Shown: positions 34,578-45,075 of the stretch, piece by piece
Layout: each line of letters starts with the position of its first letter
How positions within the stretch are numbered: the stretch's first letter is position 1
Source: Cubamyces lactineus
Taxonomy: Eukaryota > Basidiomycota > Agaricomycetes > Polyporales > Polyporaceae
Direction of reading: 5' to 3'
Length of the DNA stretch: 64,000 nucleotides
Assembly: GCA_022376465.1 (NCBI GenBank)
Contig: JACDTU010000001.1
Location: forward strand, 1,178,001-1,242,000
Notes under the pieces: model-generated
What the model was told of the DNA's origin: nothing
What the model saw: only the letters and a program-made list of their open reading frames with translations
Databases searched by the model: none
Made by a program: the position numbers and the translations under genes

Positions 34578-37402
34578 ATGGATCACAACGTCCATTCAGC
34601 CGATACCCAAACCTCGGCGGTGCAACGCCATCCTACGTTTGACCTCACGGGCGAAAGCAATACCCAGCGCCGCTCGACTACAAATACCAACGCGGTCTCC
34701 CGCCATAACTCGCGCAACTCCCAACTGTCTAGCCCCCGAACCCTACTACGAAGTCTCACCATGCCGGAGAAACCAGTCGGGAATGCGCCCCCCATCCTCC
34801 GGCAGATCAAGGCCATTGTCCTCATGTCATGTCAGTTGCCTCTGCTCATCGCCACTCGATATATCACTAACTCCTCCTATGTAGGGCTCAACGTCCTGCT
34901 AGCATGCATACCTGTAGCAGTATGTGCCACACACTCTCATGCATGCGTTGTTTCATTCTTACGTCTCGTCCCCTTCCCCTCTTCCTAGTGGGCACTCCAT
35001 CTTGCGCTTCCTCCAACGACTCGTAATGATACCATAACCTTCGTCTGTACGTGCCTCTTCTCGCCCTTGTCCATATTCCCGTGTCTGATTGGTCGCAGTT
35101 TGTTTCCTCTCTATTATACCCCTGGCGAAGGTGTGTCTTGCCCGATAGGATTTCCTGCAGCCATCTGACATATCCGCAGCTTCTCGCTTTTGCCACTGAC
35201 GAGCTCTCGCTACGCGTCGGACAAACGCTTGCTGGTCTTTTGAACGCCACACTGGTATATTGCATTCACCACATATTTGGTATCATCTCACTGATGCGTC
35301 GTTACAGGGCAATGCGTATGTACCTGCCCCCAACATGATGTACCTGGGCTGACTTGTTCGCTCTACAGCGTCGAGCTGATCGTAGCCGTACGTTCTCATG
35401 GTCGTTTGATGAAATGGAACAGACATTGATGGACATTCGCCACTGTTAGATCATCGCGCTTGCGCAGTGCCAATTGCAGATCGTCCAATCGTCACGTACG
35501 TTCCTGTTCGCTTATTGTCCGAACATGCGCGTCTATTGTGGTCTCGATAATGAATGTATGCTGATCGGCTCGCTGTCATAGTGGTTGGTTCCATACTCAG
35601 TAACCTTCGTGCGTTCCCCCTTGCCTCCGCGGCGTCCGGGCTTTACTCATAGATCCGATGTAGTTCTCGTGCTGGGAATGTGTTTCTTCGCCGGTGGTAC
35701 GAGATTCTCAGAACAGGGCTTCGGCATCAGTGCGTACCTCTTGTCATGCTCGTGCGCTGTTTGTATTCAGTCCACTGACGCACTTCTATCTGACTTCGCG
35801 CCGTCCATTGACAGGCGTCACGCAGCTCAATTCATCGCTCTTGATAATATCTGTAATTGCTGTCCTGATTCCGGCCGCATTCCACTTTTCCGCTGGCGCA
35901 CAGATCAAGGACCCTCAAGAAGCACGCGATATTCTGGCTGTCAGCCACGGGGTACGCTCTCAACATTTGTTACGCTACGTATGTAGGCGCTGATTTATCT
36001 TCCTGCCCACTCAGACGGCTATCATTCTCCTGTTTGGTGCGTCATACATATCCTGCTCTTGGGCTTAGACTGACAGTGCTTGGGCAATCTGCAGTTTACG
36101 GGTCATATCTCGTCTTCCAGCTCTTCTCACATAAGGCACTATACGACGAGAAGCATGAAGATGTATTCCGGTCAACACAATATCCGAGTCGTGAGAAAAA
36201 GAAAGCCATGGCGAATGGCGATGCCGGCTCGCAAGCGGAAGCCAATGGCAGTTCGATACCTCTGAACCCGGTCGGTAGCCGCGAACCCTTCCAGAGCTCG
36301 CCCACTGGAAGCATTTCGCACGAGCATGACGCCGAGGCGGCCACTGCTGCTCCTTCACAGGAAGAGGAAGAAGTTGAGGAGCCACAGATGAGCGTGCCCA
36401 TGACAATCGGGCTTCTCGTTGTTGTCACAGTGGTGAGTTTCGTGCAAGACAGCTGCCATATCCTTTGCATGTTACAGTCGTCCCTCCGACCGGATGTTGT
36501 TGACAAGCACTGACCTCGCCACGCAGCTCGTTGCAGTGACAGCGGAGTTCCTCGTTGACTCGATCAACGGTATGGTCGAAGGCGGGCACATTAGCAAAGA
36601 GTTCATCGGCCTCATTCTGCTCCCGATTGTCGGGAATGCTGCGGGTGCGTTGCGCGACGTCTAGCCTTTACGGGCTTCAGACCGGCGTGGCCGCTGCCAC
36701 CGAGGCTGTACTGACGCGCGTTCGCAGAGCATGTCACGGCCGTCACGGTTTCCGTCAAGGACAAGCTAACTCTCAGTCTTGGCGTTGCCGTCGGCTCCAG
36801 TATCGTACGTCGGCCCCCTGGCACCGATCGCTCCTCTTGCGCAGGTACTGACCGATTTGTCCCTTTGTCCCCTCTTACTCCCCCCTGCGGGTGCGTCATT
36901 GGGTCCGGATAACCTATAGCAAATCGCCCTCTTCGTCATCCCATTCATCGTCACCCTGGGCTGGATCATGGGCAAGCCGCTCAGCCTCCTGTTCGACCCT
37001 TTCGAGTCCATCGTGCTCTTCTTCTCAGGTGAGCCACATTCCCTCTCCACCCTCGCAGCCGTTTTCCACACGCGCCCTGCACACACCTGTGGATGCTCAT
37101 CGCCCCACTTTTCCCCTGCAGTCATTGTGGTTAATTACGTCGTACAAGACGGAAAGAGGTACGCTTACATATTTTTGCCATGCATATCCGAGGACGCGCC
37201 GCTAACACGCTGTCCGCGCCTTAGCAACTGGCTCGAGGGCATGATCCTCATGTGTCTGTACGTCATCCTTGCCGTCACGTTCTGGTTCTACCCTGGTAAG
37301 CAGTCATGCTTCTTCATTCGCTACCTGTACACCAGGGGCTCATGAGCACACGCCACACTCGCAGGTGTTACCGATGAGCTCAGCGGGGCGCTCTCATGCT
37401 AA
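34578..37402 (+). CDS. Vacuolar-type Ca2+/H+ exchanger (CAX/Vcx1 family)
   Basis: Membrane antiporter that moves cytosolic Ca2+ into the vacuole in exchange for protons. Nineteen exons: 34578-34830, 34885-34919, 34989-35046, 35099-35130, 35180-35254, 35308-35315, 35369-35387, 35450-35495, 35582-35608, 35664-35729, 35815-35951, 36015-36036, 36095-36432, 36527-36644, 36728-36804, 36920-37028, 37122-37158, 37225-37295 and 37365-37402. They sum to 1566 nt, giving 521 residues. Both alpha-repeat signatures are present: GNAVELIVAIIALAQ (repeat 1) and GNAAEHVTAVTVSVKDKL (repeat 2), each with the essential GNxxE. Other blocks: LSIIPLAKLLAFATDELSL, VQSSLVGSILSNLLLVLGM, VAVGSSIQIALFVIPF and NWLEGMILMCLYVILAVTFWFYPG. 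There are about 11 membrane helices, with an acidic loop (QEEEEVEEP) between halves. The N-terminal 70 residues are Ser/Thr-rich and cytosolic. Confidence 0.95.
35308..35315 (+). other. 8-nt microexon of the CAX gene
   Basis: GGCAATGC between a GTTACAG acceptor and a GTATGT donor, with 53-nt introns on both sides. It encodes Gly-Asn and two bases of Ala of the catalytic GNAVE motif. The next exon (35369-35387, 19 nt) supplies VELIVA. Without it both the frame and the motif are lost. Confidence 0.88.
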
Positions 37403-38212
37403 AACGTGCCGTCTACGAGAAAATACGCATGCATCGTGTCATGTCGTGGTGCGTGCTGCACCCATCTCCCTCACAGCGATGGACCGCACGGACGTCGAGC
37501 ACGGGTCATTTCATTTGGCCACATGCGCACATAGAGTCGTCCAGCAGCGTATGACTGCGGTCGTTAGTGCCGGCACGATGACTCGCGGCCTATCCGCTCT
37601 CGCTTTGCACCCCTCGCTTCCCTATTCATAATTGGCGGTAGTTTGACATTGCACTCGCGGCGGACGACGGACCGTTCCTGTATCTGTAGTTGGCAGTTTC
37701 CCCTCCAGTCGGTCAAGCTGGCCATCGGTGGCCTGCTGTTCAGGTTCTTACCTTAGGCACTCTCACCTGCTCGTTCACCCTCACTCGTTACCCCGTCCTA
37801 CTATTCTCGCCACCCGCTGCGCTAGCTTCCCCATACATTCACGAATATAGTTATGATAGTCGCCCACTTCTATCTGGCAGAACATGTGCATATATCCCCC
37901 TTAGCTTTGATTAAGCAACCCAGCAGCATGTTTACCTCACTTTGCCTTGGATCCGGCGTCGCCACGTTCGTTCGAGCGAGGCCTGAAAATCAAGAAGGTT
38001 CGCGCGTAGCACCCCACGTTGTGTCCGTGCGGTTTTCCCTGCGTCGGAGTGACAACGAGGACGCTGGGAGCGTCCGGTTTCCAACAGAAGCAGAAGCGGA
38101 TATATAGGGAATAGAACAGTCCGGTAGTACAATACACACAGCCCTCCGCAACCTCTATCCAAACATCGTCCGGCAGGCAGCACCCATGTCCACCCCACCT
38201 GACGCGGTTTGC
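37403..38212. other. Convergent intergenic region (CAX / FOX2 ends)
   Basis: 0.8 kb between convergent stops. It is 3' UTR sequence. No gene is supported. Confidence 0.5.
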
Positions 38213-41200
38213 TCAGAGCTTCGCCTTGAGTGGCGTACTGGGGTTCACGAGCGTTGCGGCGGCGGCTGCGAGCACGGTGGTCCCACGTTCCTTGACTTTC
38301 GTGGCTGCGAGTGGCGTCATGTCAGCTGTAATTCTCTCACCCTCACAGCCCCGAGGCCAGGCAGATGCCACGAAGACGGAGGCGATAACGGCACAGAAGG
38401 CAGGAAGAGGTACGCACTGAAGATGACCTTGTCGCCTTCCTTCCACATCTCCGTTACCAGTGTCTCGCCCGGGTAGACGACGCCAGCGAACCTAATACAG
38501 GGAGGCAGGGTCCGATGGAGTCAGCGAGCGCCCCGAGTTGCAATTCCGGACATCGCGTGGGATATCCGGATAGCATAGCACAGGACAGCTGCACTTACCG
38601 CACTTTGATATCCTTGTACTCTCCGAATGCCTTGAGGACATGCTTTCCAGAGATGCCCATCGAGCACAGACCTGTCCACACGATCCGTAATCTATCAGTA
38701 ACTGCAAGCGCATCGGATGCAGCTGTATGCGGCAGGTCATTACCGTGTAGGATAGGCTTATCGAAGCCACCGACCGCAGCGAACTCTGGAAGAATCTGTT
38801 GTGGCCGCGCACAGGTCAGGACACCGGACGACACGAAGAAGCTACCGCCAGGGACGCACGTGCAAAGGGTTCGTGTCACCGCTCAATCTGGATATGGCCA
38901 GAGCGCAGTCAGTATGGTCAGTTGAGATGGATATCATCAGGGAGATTGGCCTCACCTGTACAGTGCAGCTTGGATTGGCAGCGTCTTCTCTTCGATAACT
39001 GCATCTGGCTTGCGCTGAGGAGGCTTGTTCTCCGCGGTCGCTGCGCCGCGGTCTGTGAGCAACCCCGTCAGCTCTACTGCAAGGCTCCACGCTGTATGCG
39101 TTTCAACATGAAATCCGCACCTTTGCCTGACCGCTTGCCACCAAAGCCACCGGAGCCACGAATGAACACCGTGGACTGGTTCTCGAAAATGACCTTTCCT
39201 GAGTGCTTGTCCTTGGTCTGCACGACGGAAGTGACGGCAGCGGCCTTGCCCTTGTCCAGAACCTCCATCAAACTACCACCACGTCAGTGAGCAACCGTCC
39301 TGGGATCCTATCTCGTGCAAGTGAGCGTACCGAGCCTCGTTCACCAGCTCGCCACTTGTCGGGATTGGCGCCTTGATCTCCAAGTACTGCTCGCCGTGCA
39401 ACAACTTCGCAGGGTTGAAGTTCGGTAGCCAGTCGAGTGAGAGGCCGGCGCTGGCCTGGAACTGTGGAATGACACCAAACGTTGGTAGTGCAGCGAAGTC
39501 TTCGTGGTTCTCGTACGTCCATTGCAGCTCTTGTTCCGTCGCGCCGATGCCGAGGTTGTACAGGATCACGTCGCGTTCAGTGTAACTGAACTCGGTGGGT
39601 TCGGATACTTCCTTCTTCGCGGCTGCGACGATATCAGCATCCTCGGGGTCGGCGTATGGACTGTCCGGCGAGCCTTCGCCGTTCGCGCTCTCATCGGTAT
39701 TACCGAAGTTCTCGGCAATCTTGACATGAAATGAGCATGTGGGTGCCATTGACGATGATGAATACTGACCTGCATAAAGGCTTCCTGGGTGCTTCCAGGG
39801 TTCGTAGCACGATCGTCGTCTGCGGGCGCTGTGAGCATTCATAGTTGACTAGGATAGAGTGGGATATCCTCACTGAAGTCAGTGATGACCTTCCACTTCG
39901 ATATGATCGCCTCAGGGGTCAATGCACGGTTGACGGGGAATCCGTAACCACCGGTACGCTGCCACCTGATTTGTGCAATCCAGCCAGCAGCAGTCTGGAA
40001 AATGCTACCCGTGGTCTCCTCATTCGCATCGCTACTGAGGAAGCCAACAATGGGGGCGACATAGTCCTCCTAAAGCAAATTGGACGGTTAGATTGGTAGC
40101 AGTGGTAGACGCCAGCGGCGAGACGGACCTTGACTGCCTCGATGCTGGCCGCCGCCCTGCATGACAGAGATCAATCACACGAACTCGTTCAGGTATATAT
40201 CGCATTTCCACTTACCTGCCCAGCCCAGTCGCAGCTCCTGCGGATGGAATCACAACATTGGCGAGAATGTTATACTTCTTGCCCTCAATGGCTAGCGTCT
40301 TTGTAAAGCCAATAATCCCAGCCTTGGCGGTAGAATACTAGATCAATGTCGTAAGTGTCAAGGGCAAGAACTGGGCTTCTGAAGCGCCTACATTTGCAAG
40401 ACCAGGAAGACCATCTAGTATGGCTGTCAGCAGCATTACTAGTATATACGGTTCATCAGCACGTACAGAGACCAGCCTGAGACCCCATGGTAACGATTCT
40501 GCCGTACTTCTGCTTGAGGAAATGGGGCCAGGCTGCTTTGACGCACTGGACACTTGTGAGTATCCTATAGGCTTTGGTGCGCTCCTTGCACTGACCTTGT
40601 AAGTTGCCCTGTAAACTTGCGTCAGCCATGATCGTGCAGCAAGTCGAGTAGGACAGACCTCAGGTGGACGGCCAAGACCTCGTCCCAATCCTTCTCAGAC
40701 AACTTCTCAAACGCACTGGGCCGTACTACACCAGCATTGGCAACGAGCACGTGAACGCCACCAAAGGCGTCGAGCGCAGACTTCACGATGCCCTCGCCAT
40801 CCTCCGCAGACGCGACCGCAGCGACCGCCTTTCCACCAGCTAATGCGCAAGCGGCCTCCATGAACATGAGTGAACTTGCGCAGCAAATATGTATACACGC
40901 ACCCTTGGTGATAGCATCGACCACAGCCTTCGCCGCTTGTCCATTGACGTCATTTACAACGACGTTTGCCCCAAGCCGAGCATAGTGCAAGGCGTACACT
41001 CGTCCAAGGCCAGCACCTGCACCGGTCACAATCACAGTCTTGCCGTCGAATCTGACCTCGGGCGAGGCCTGGGCATTTGAAGAAACTTTGGAGGACTCTG
41101 CGATCTTGGCCTACACGAAGGCATATCAGATATGGAAGATTGTGGTAATCATCATGCTTACCTGTACATCAAAGTCGGGCAAGGACTGGGGGCTTTGCAA

Positions 41201-42461
41201 CCATGAGTGAAGGCATTTAAAGGGGACGTCAGTTGAAATGCATACTGCTCGGGGTCGCTATCAAAATCCGTGATCTGCTCCCACTTCTCTTGAACCTGAT
41301 ATAGAAATCTCAGTACGTTACAAGGGCGAAGCGCGAGTCATTCATGACTCACGGCAGAGGGCGTGAAAGTCTTGTCGGTCTTGAAGAAAGCACCTTTGCT
41401 GCGCTCCCACCTGATTTCTGCAACATATCCAGCACCGACCTCGAAGATGCGGCCATTTGCATCCGCGCCGTCTGGGTGAGTAATTGCCAGCACGAAGGGT
41501 GCAACAAACTCGGGCTACGAAGTAGCGAGAGTCAGTACAATGGAACCATAGCTTGAGGTCGAACATTACCTTCAGGTTCGCTAGCATCTCTGGTGGCATG
41601 ATTGTTTCCGTCATTGCAGATGCAGCCATCTATGTGGTCGACGTTAGGACCACACGTGTTGCGACGCAAGAGTACAACATACGGGTGCGATGACCATAGC
41701 TTTGATGTTGAACCGAGCACCCTCGGCGGCAAGAGCCTTGGTGAAGCCGACAAGGCCCATCTTAGCTGCGCTGTAGTTTGCCTGGCCAAAGTTACCTGGA
41801 CCGATCGTCAGACTGTGAGCAGGATCGAGTACGGGCTACACACATACCATAGAGGCCGGCAGCGCTTGCGGTATTGACAATGCGTCCGAAACCCTGCTTC
41901 TGGAAGATAGGCCATGCCGCCTTGGCGCACGAATATGACCCCTTCAGATGAACCAGCATGATCTGATCCCACTCTTGGTCGGACATGTTCTTGAAACTAT
42001 GATGGACTGCATCTAGCACTGAAGGGAAGGCATAGCTCCGATGTATGACAGACGTACCCCTTGTCTCTCAGAATACCAGCATTGTTGATAAGGATAGTGA
42101 CGCCTCCAAACGCCTCCACCGCCGTTTTGATGACGGCCTCTCCATCTGCTACGGACGCAGTGTTGGTGACAGCCTTGCCCCCAGCTACGCACACAACGTC
42201 AGACCTCCTGTGTTGAACAGCGAACGTGTTGTATGCGCACCTTTGGTGATCTCGTCGACCACCTTCTGAGCCGCAGCTTGGCTAACGTCGTTCACGACCA
42301 CATTCGCGCCTCTCGAAGCGAAGAGCAGCGAGTAACTGCATATGAGGTCATTACACGCCGCCCGGCGTCTGGAACAAAAGAAGCTTGCTCACGCTTTACC
42401 GAGACCGCCTCCCGCGCCAGTAACAACGACAGTGTGACCGTTGAAGGAGAGTTGAGACATG
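38213..42461 (-). CDS. FOX2: Peroxisomal multifunctional beta-oxidation enzyme FOX2
   Basis: Bifunctional (3R)-hydroxyacyl-CoA dehydrogenase / 2-enoyl-CoA hydratase 2 of peroxisomal beta-oxidation. The ATG is at 42461-42459, with about 25 exons and roughly 900 residues, the usual length. Domain 1 (about 42460-41290) is an [24 protein letters not shown] and the catalytic YSAAK. Domain 2 (about 41080-40000) is a second [45 protein letters not shown] and YSTAK. Domain 3 (39850-38213) is a MaoC-type hot-dog hydratase: YNLGIGA, the hydratase motif [10 protein letters not shown], then [14 protein letters not shown] and [11 protein letters not shown]. The C terminus ends KAKL, a type 1 peroxisomal targeting signal. 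Two internal exons are only 13 and 23 nt, and the hydratase motif LSGDTNPLH sits on its own 28-nt exon. It is transcribed in the same direction as the neighbouring racemase gene. Confidence 0.95.
40392..40414 (-). other. 23-nt microexon of FOX2
   Basis: Lies between a CATACTAG acceptor and a GTAGGC donor. It encodes GLPGLAN, joining GL(Y) to the catalytic YSTAK of SDR domain 2 in frame. Confidence 0.75.
40596..40608 (-). other. 13-nt microexon of FOX2
   Basis: Lies between TTTACAG and GTCAGT on the minus strand. It encodes ATYK plus one base, giving [16 protein letters not shown], the conserved helix of SDR domain 2. Confidence 0.8.
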
Positions 42462-42804
42462 GTGGGAGGATTCGAGGCGGGGAGAAATACGAGGTTCACG
42501 AAGATGGAGAGGGAGGGCATGCAGTTATAGGTGAATGCGGGGTCGTGCCAGCGTCGGATCCATGTGAATTTCCAGCGCGAGCGGTGGGCTGATCGCGCGC
42601 CCACGTGAATAGACGCGTCTCTCTCCATCCGCCACCGTCTCCCCGCGTCGCGGCGTGCATCCTGACTTTCAACGTCACCACGATCACGATAAAGCGATTG
42701 CTGCACGGTAGTATTGTTACAAATTTGCATAATGGGAACACTACAGTATCTTACACAGTCGCCATACCGTCGTTGGCGGGATTGACTCGAGATTCGCGCG
42801 CGCG
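42462..42804. other. Spacer between FOX2 start and racemase stop
   Basis: 343 bp holding the FOX2 promoter. I looked for an oleate-response-like CCG-N(x)-CGG pair but could not name one safely. Confidence 0.45.
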
Positions 42805-44540
42805 TCAGAGCTTCGCAATGGGCTGATCCCCCAACGCGCCATCCCGCCACAGCACCTCTAGCTCAGCTTTCCCTATTCCCAATTCCTTCAGGATCTCCTC
42901 CGTGTGCACGCCGCGGGGGATTACCGAGCTCATAGCGTCAGGCAAGGACGCGACCGACGGCGTTCGTTCCAGTGTTGGATGTGGCTTCGGCACGGTTCCT
43001 CCACCTGATGACGAACTTGCTGCCAATTCTGCCGCCTCTTCCACTGACAACACGGGCACCGCGCAGGCATCGCTAGCTGCGATATATGACATTCAGTCAG
43101 CACCGCGGACAAGCGCGGACCACTCGGAACGTCGTACCATCAAATACTTTGGCCCAATAATCCCGCGGGTGCATCGCGAACCCGCGCTCCATAAACTCCT
43201 TGAGGCAGGGCCACACGTCCGGATCATGCTGAACAGCCTCCGTTGGCCGCCACCCGTCCTTTAAGGCAAAGTTCTGAGGGAGCGCTCCGAGGAAGCGCTT
43301 GAGGAATGTCCGGAAGAACTGAGGCTCGAGACATCCAACAGACATCCAGCCTCCATCAGCGCAAGTATAGATGTTGTAGAACGGTGCGCCGCCGTCGAGA
43401 AGGCCTGTTCCTCTCTGCTCGCCGAATGTGGGAGTTTGCAATCGCGACAAGAGAAGAGGAAAACTAGACAGATATCGAACACCCGAAACCTGGCGGCAAA
43501 TGTCAGCCGTACTGGCATCAACACAGTAAGACTTTCTACCATATCTGCATGCACTACCTGCCCCTTCCCGCTCCGGTTTCTTTCCATTAACGCAAGTAGG
43601 ATTCCCATGGCGCAAAGCATGCCGCCACCCGCAAAATCGGCAAGGATATTGAGAGGGAACTCGGGCTTTTGGTGTCCGGGGAACATCTATCCATGGAGTC
43701 AAACACCCGTTGTTGTCGCATAGCGGCGTGCAGAATACAAACCGAGAGAACGCCGCTGAGGGCCAGGTAGTTCAGGTCATGTCCTAAACAAGGAATTGTG
43801 TCAGCCACACGCGTCTGGCTTTACATAACCATTCTGCGATGAAGATAACAGACCGGCCATGTCCTTGTGTGGTCCTTGAGTTAAGACGTTGAGTAGTGCC
43901 GTGGAGAATGGTTAGAAACGATCGCTACCCACCTGAACGCGGAAACCTGAATGATGAACGAATACACGATGCTCAGGTTGGTGTGCCGCATGCCATAGAT
44001 TACTAGCACAGCATCCATGAGACGCACCCTACGAGTCGCGCATAGATCAGCTGCTTGTTGCACCCATGCTTCTCGTCCAGGAAGACTTCAGGCCCGAGCC
44101 CAAGCCGCTCCATCACGCCCGGACGAAACGGGTCAATGAGCACGTCCGCTCGCTCGACGAGCTTGCGCACGATCGCATGTCCGCTTCGCGTCTGTCCATA
44201 CCATACACGAATGAGCCTAAATTTCGTGCAACACATGCAAGGGGCCCAAACGCACCTTGGGGTCGATGGCGATGGAACGCTTCCCCCGCGCGAGCACGTC
44301 TGGGGTCGGTGGCGGCGCCGCGTTCGGTGGCCGGTCTACTCGCACGACGTCCGCGCCGAAGTCGGCGAGCACCATGCCCGCCATGGGACCAGGAGCAAGG
44401 CCTGCGAACTTCCAATCGGTAGGTGGGTGAGCGCGCAGTAATACTCTTGCTATTTGCACAATCATCATACCGACCTCCACGACTTTGATGCCCGCGAGAG
44501 GCGGACTGGCTGCCGGTGTTGCTTTCAATGTTCCTGTCAT
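42805..44540 (-). CDS. Alpha-methylacyl-CoA racemase family protein (CoA-transferase family III)
   Basis: Probably converts (2R)- to (2S)-methylacyl-CoA so that branched fatty acids can enter beta-oxidation. The ATG is at 44540-44538, with several exons. Motifs in order: [33 protein letters not shown] (CoA-binding), [37 protein letters not shown], the active-site block [14 protein letters not shown] (His-Asp pair of AMACR), [31 protein letters not shown] and [25 protein letters not shown]. Near the C terminus are [13 protein letters not shown] and a tail ending PIAKL, a type 1 peroxisomal targeting signal. The first intron uses the donor GTCGGT at 44474. It lies just upstream of FOX2 in the same direction. 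A formyl-CoA transferase-like role is less likely given the [11 protein letters not shown] motif and the AKL tail. Confidence 0.9.
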
Positions 44541-45075
44541 GTTTGCTTGCCTTCAGATAACGACAGTACTAGATAATCTTCAACGGCGCGTGGGATAGAC
44601 CTATCCGCCTTAGATCTGTTCGAGACGCGTTCTACCAGTTTCAAGTTGTTAGCAGTGAACCGCTGCAGAGGCGCGACCCACCCAAGTTGCCACAACGCGG
44701 GGTAAGTACTGGGTAGAAGGCGCCCGTTGATGGCACCGGATCATGTATCCCACCTCGGTCTCTGAAGAGGCCGGTAGGTTACCGGAGGCACATAGCGGCA
44801 CTCATAGGACAGAGCCCATTCTGTCTATCAATAACACAGGTTGATATTCGCCCCTGCTCCGGACAGTAGCCAAATGGTCGTTTGTATCAGCTTCGACATC
44901 TATGCATCGTGATTATATACATGATCATGCATGAATGCTCCTCAAAACTCGTGTAAATATATCCAACGTAAAGAACATCAAGGACCTTCTCTATCGTTCT
45001 ATCATAACTCGTAAGTACTGAGTACCCGTATAGTCGTACCATGGTAACATTTCGTCTTCACGATTTGACTGCACC
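44541..45075. other. Spacer between racemase start and ABC transporter stop
   Basis: 535 bp. Racemase promoter and ABC transporter 3' UTR. It is A/T-richer than its surroundings near 44890-45010. No exon is seen. Confidence 0.5.
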
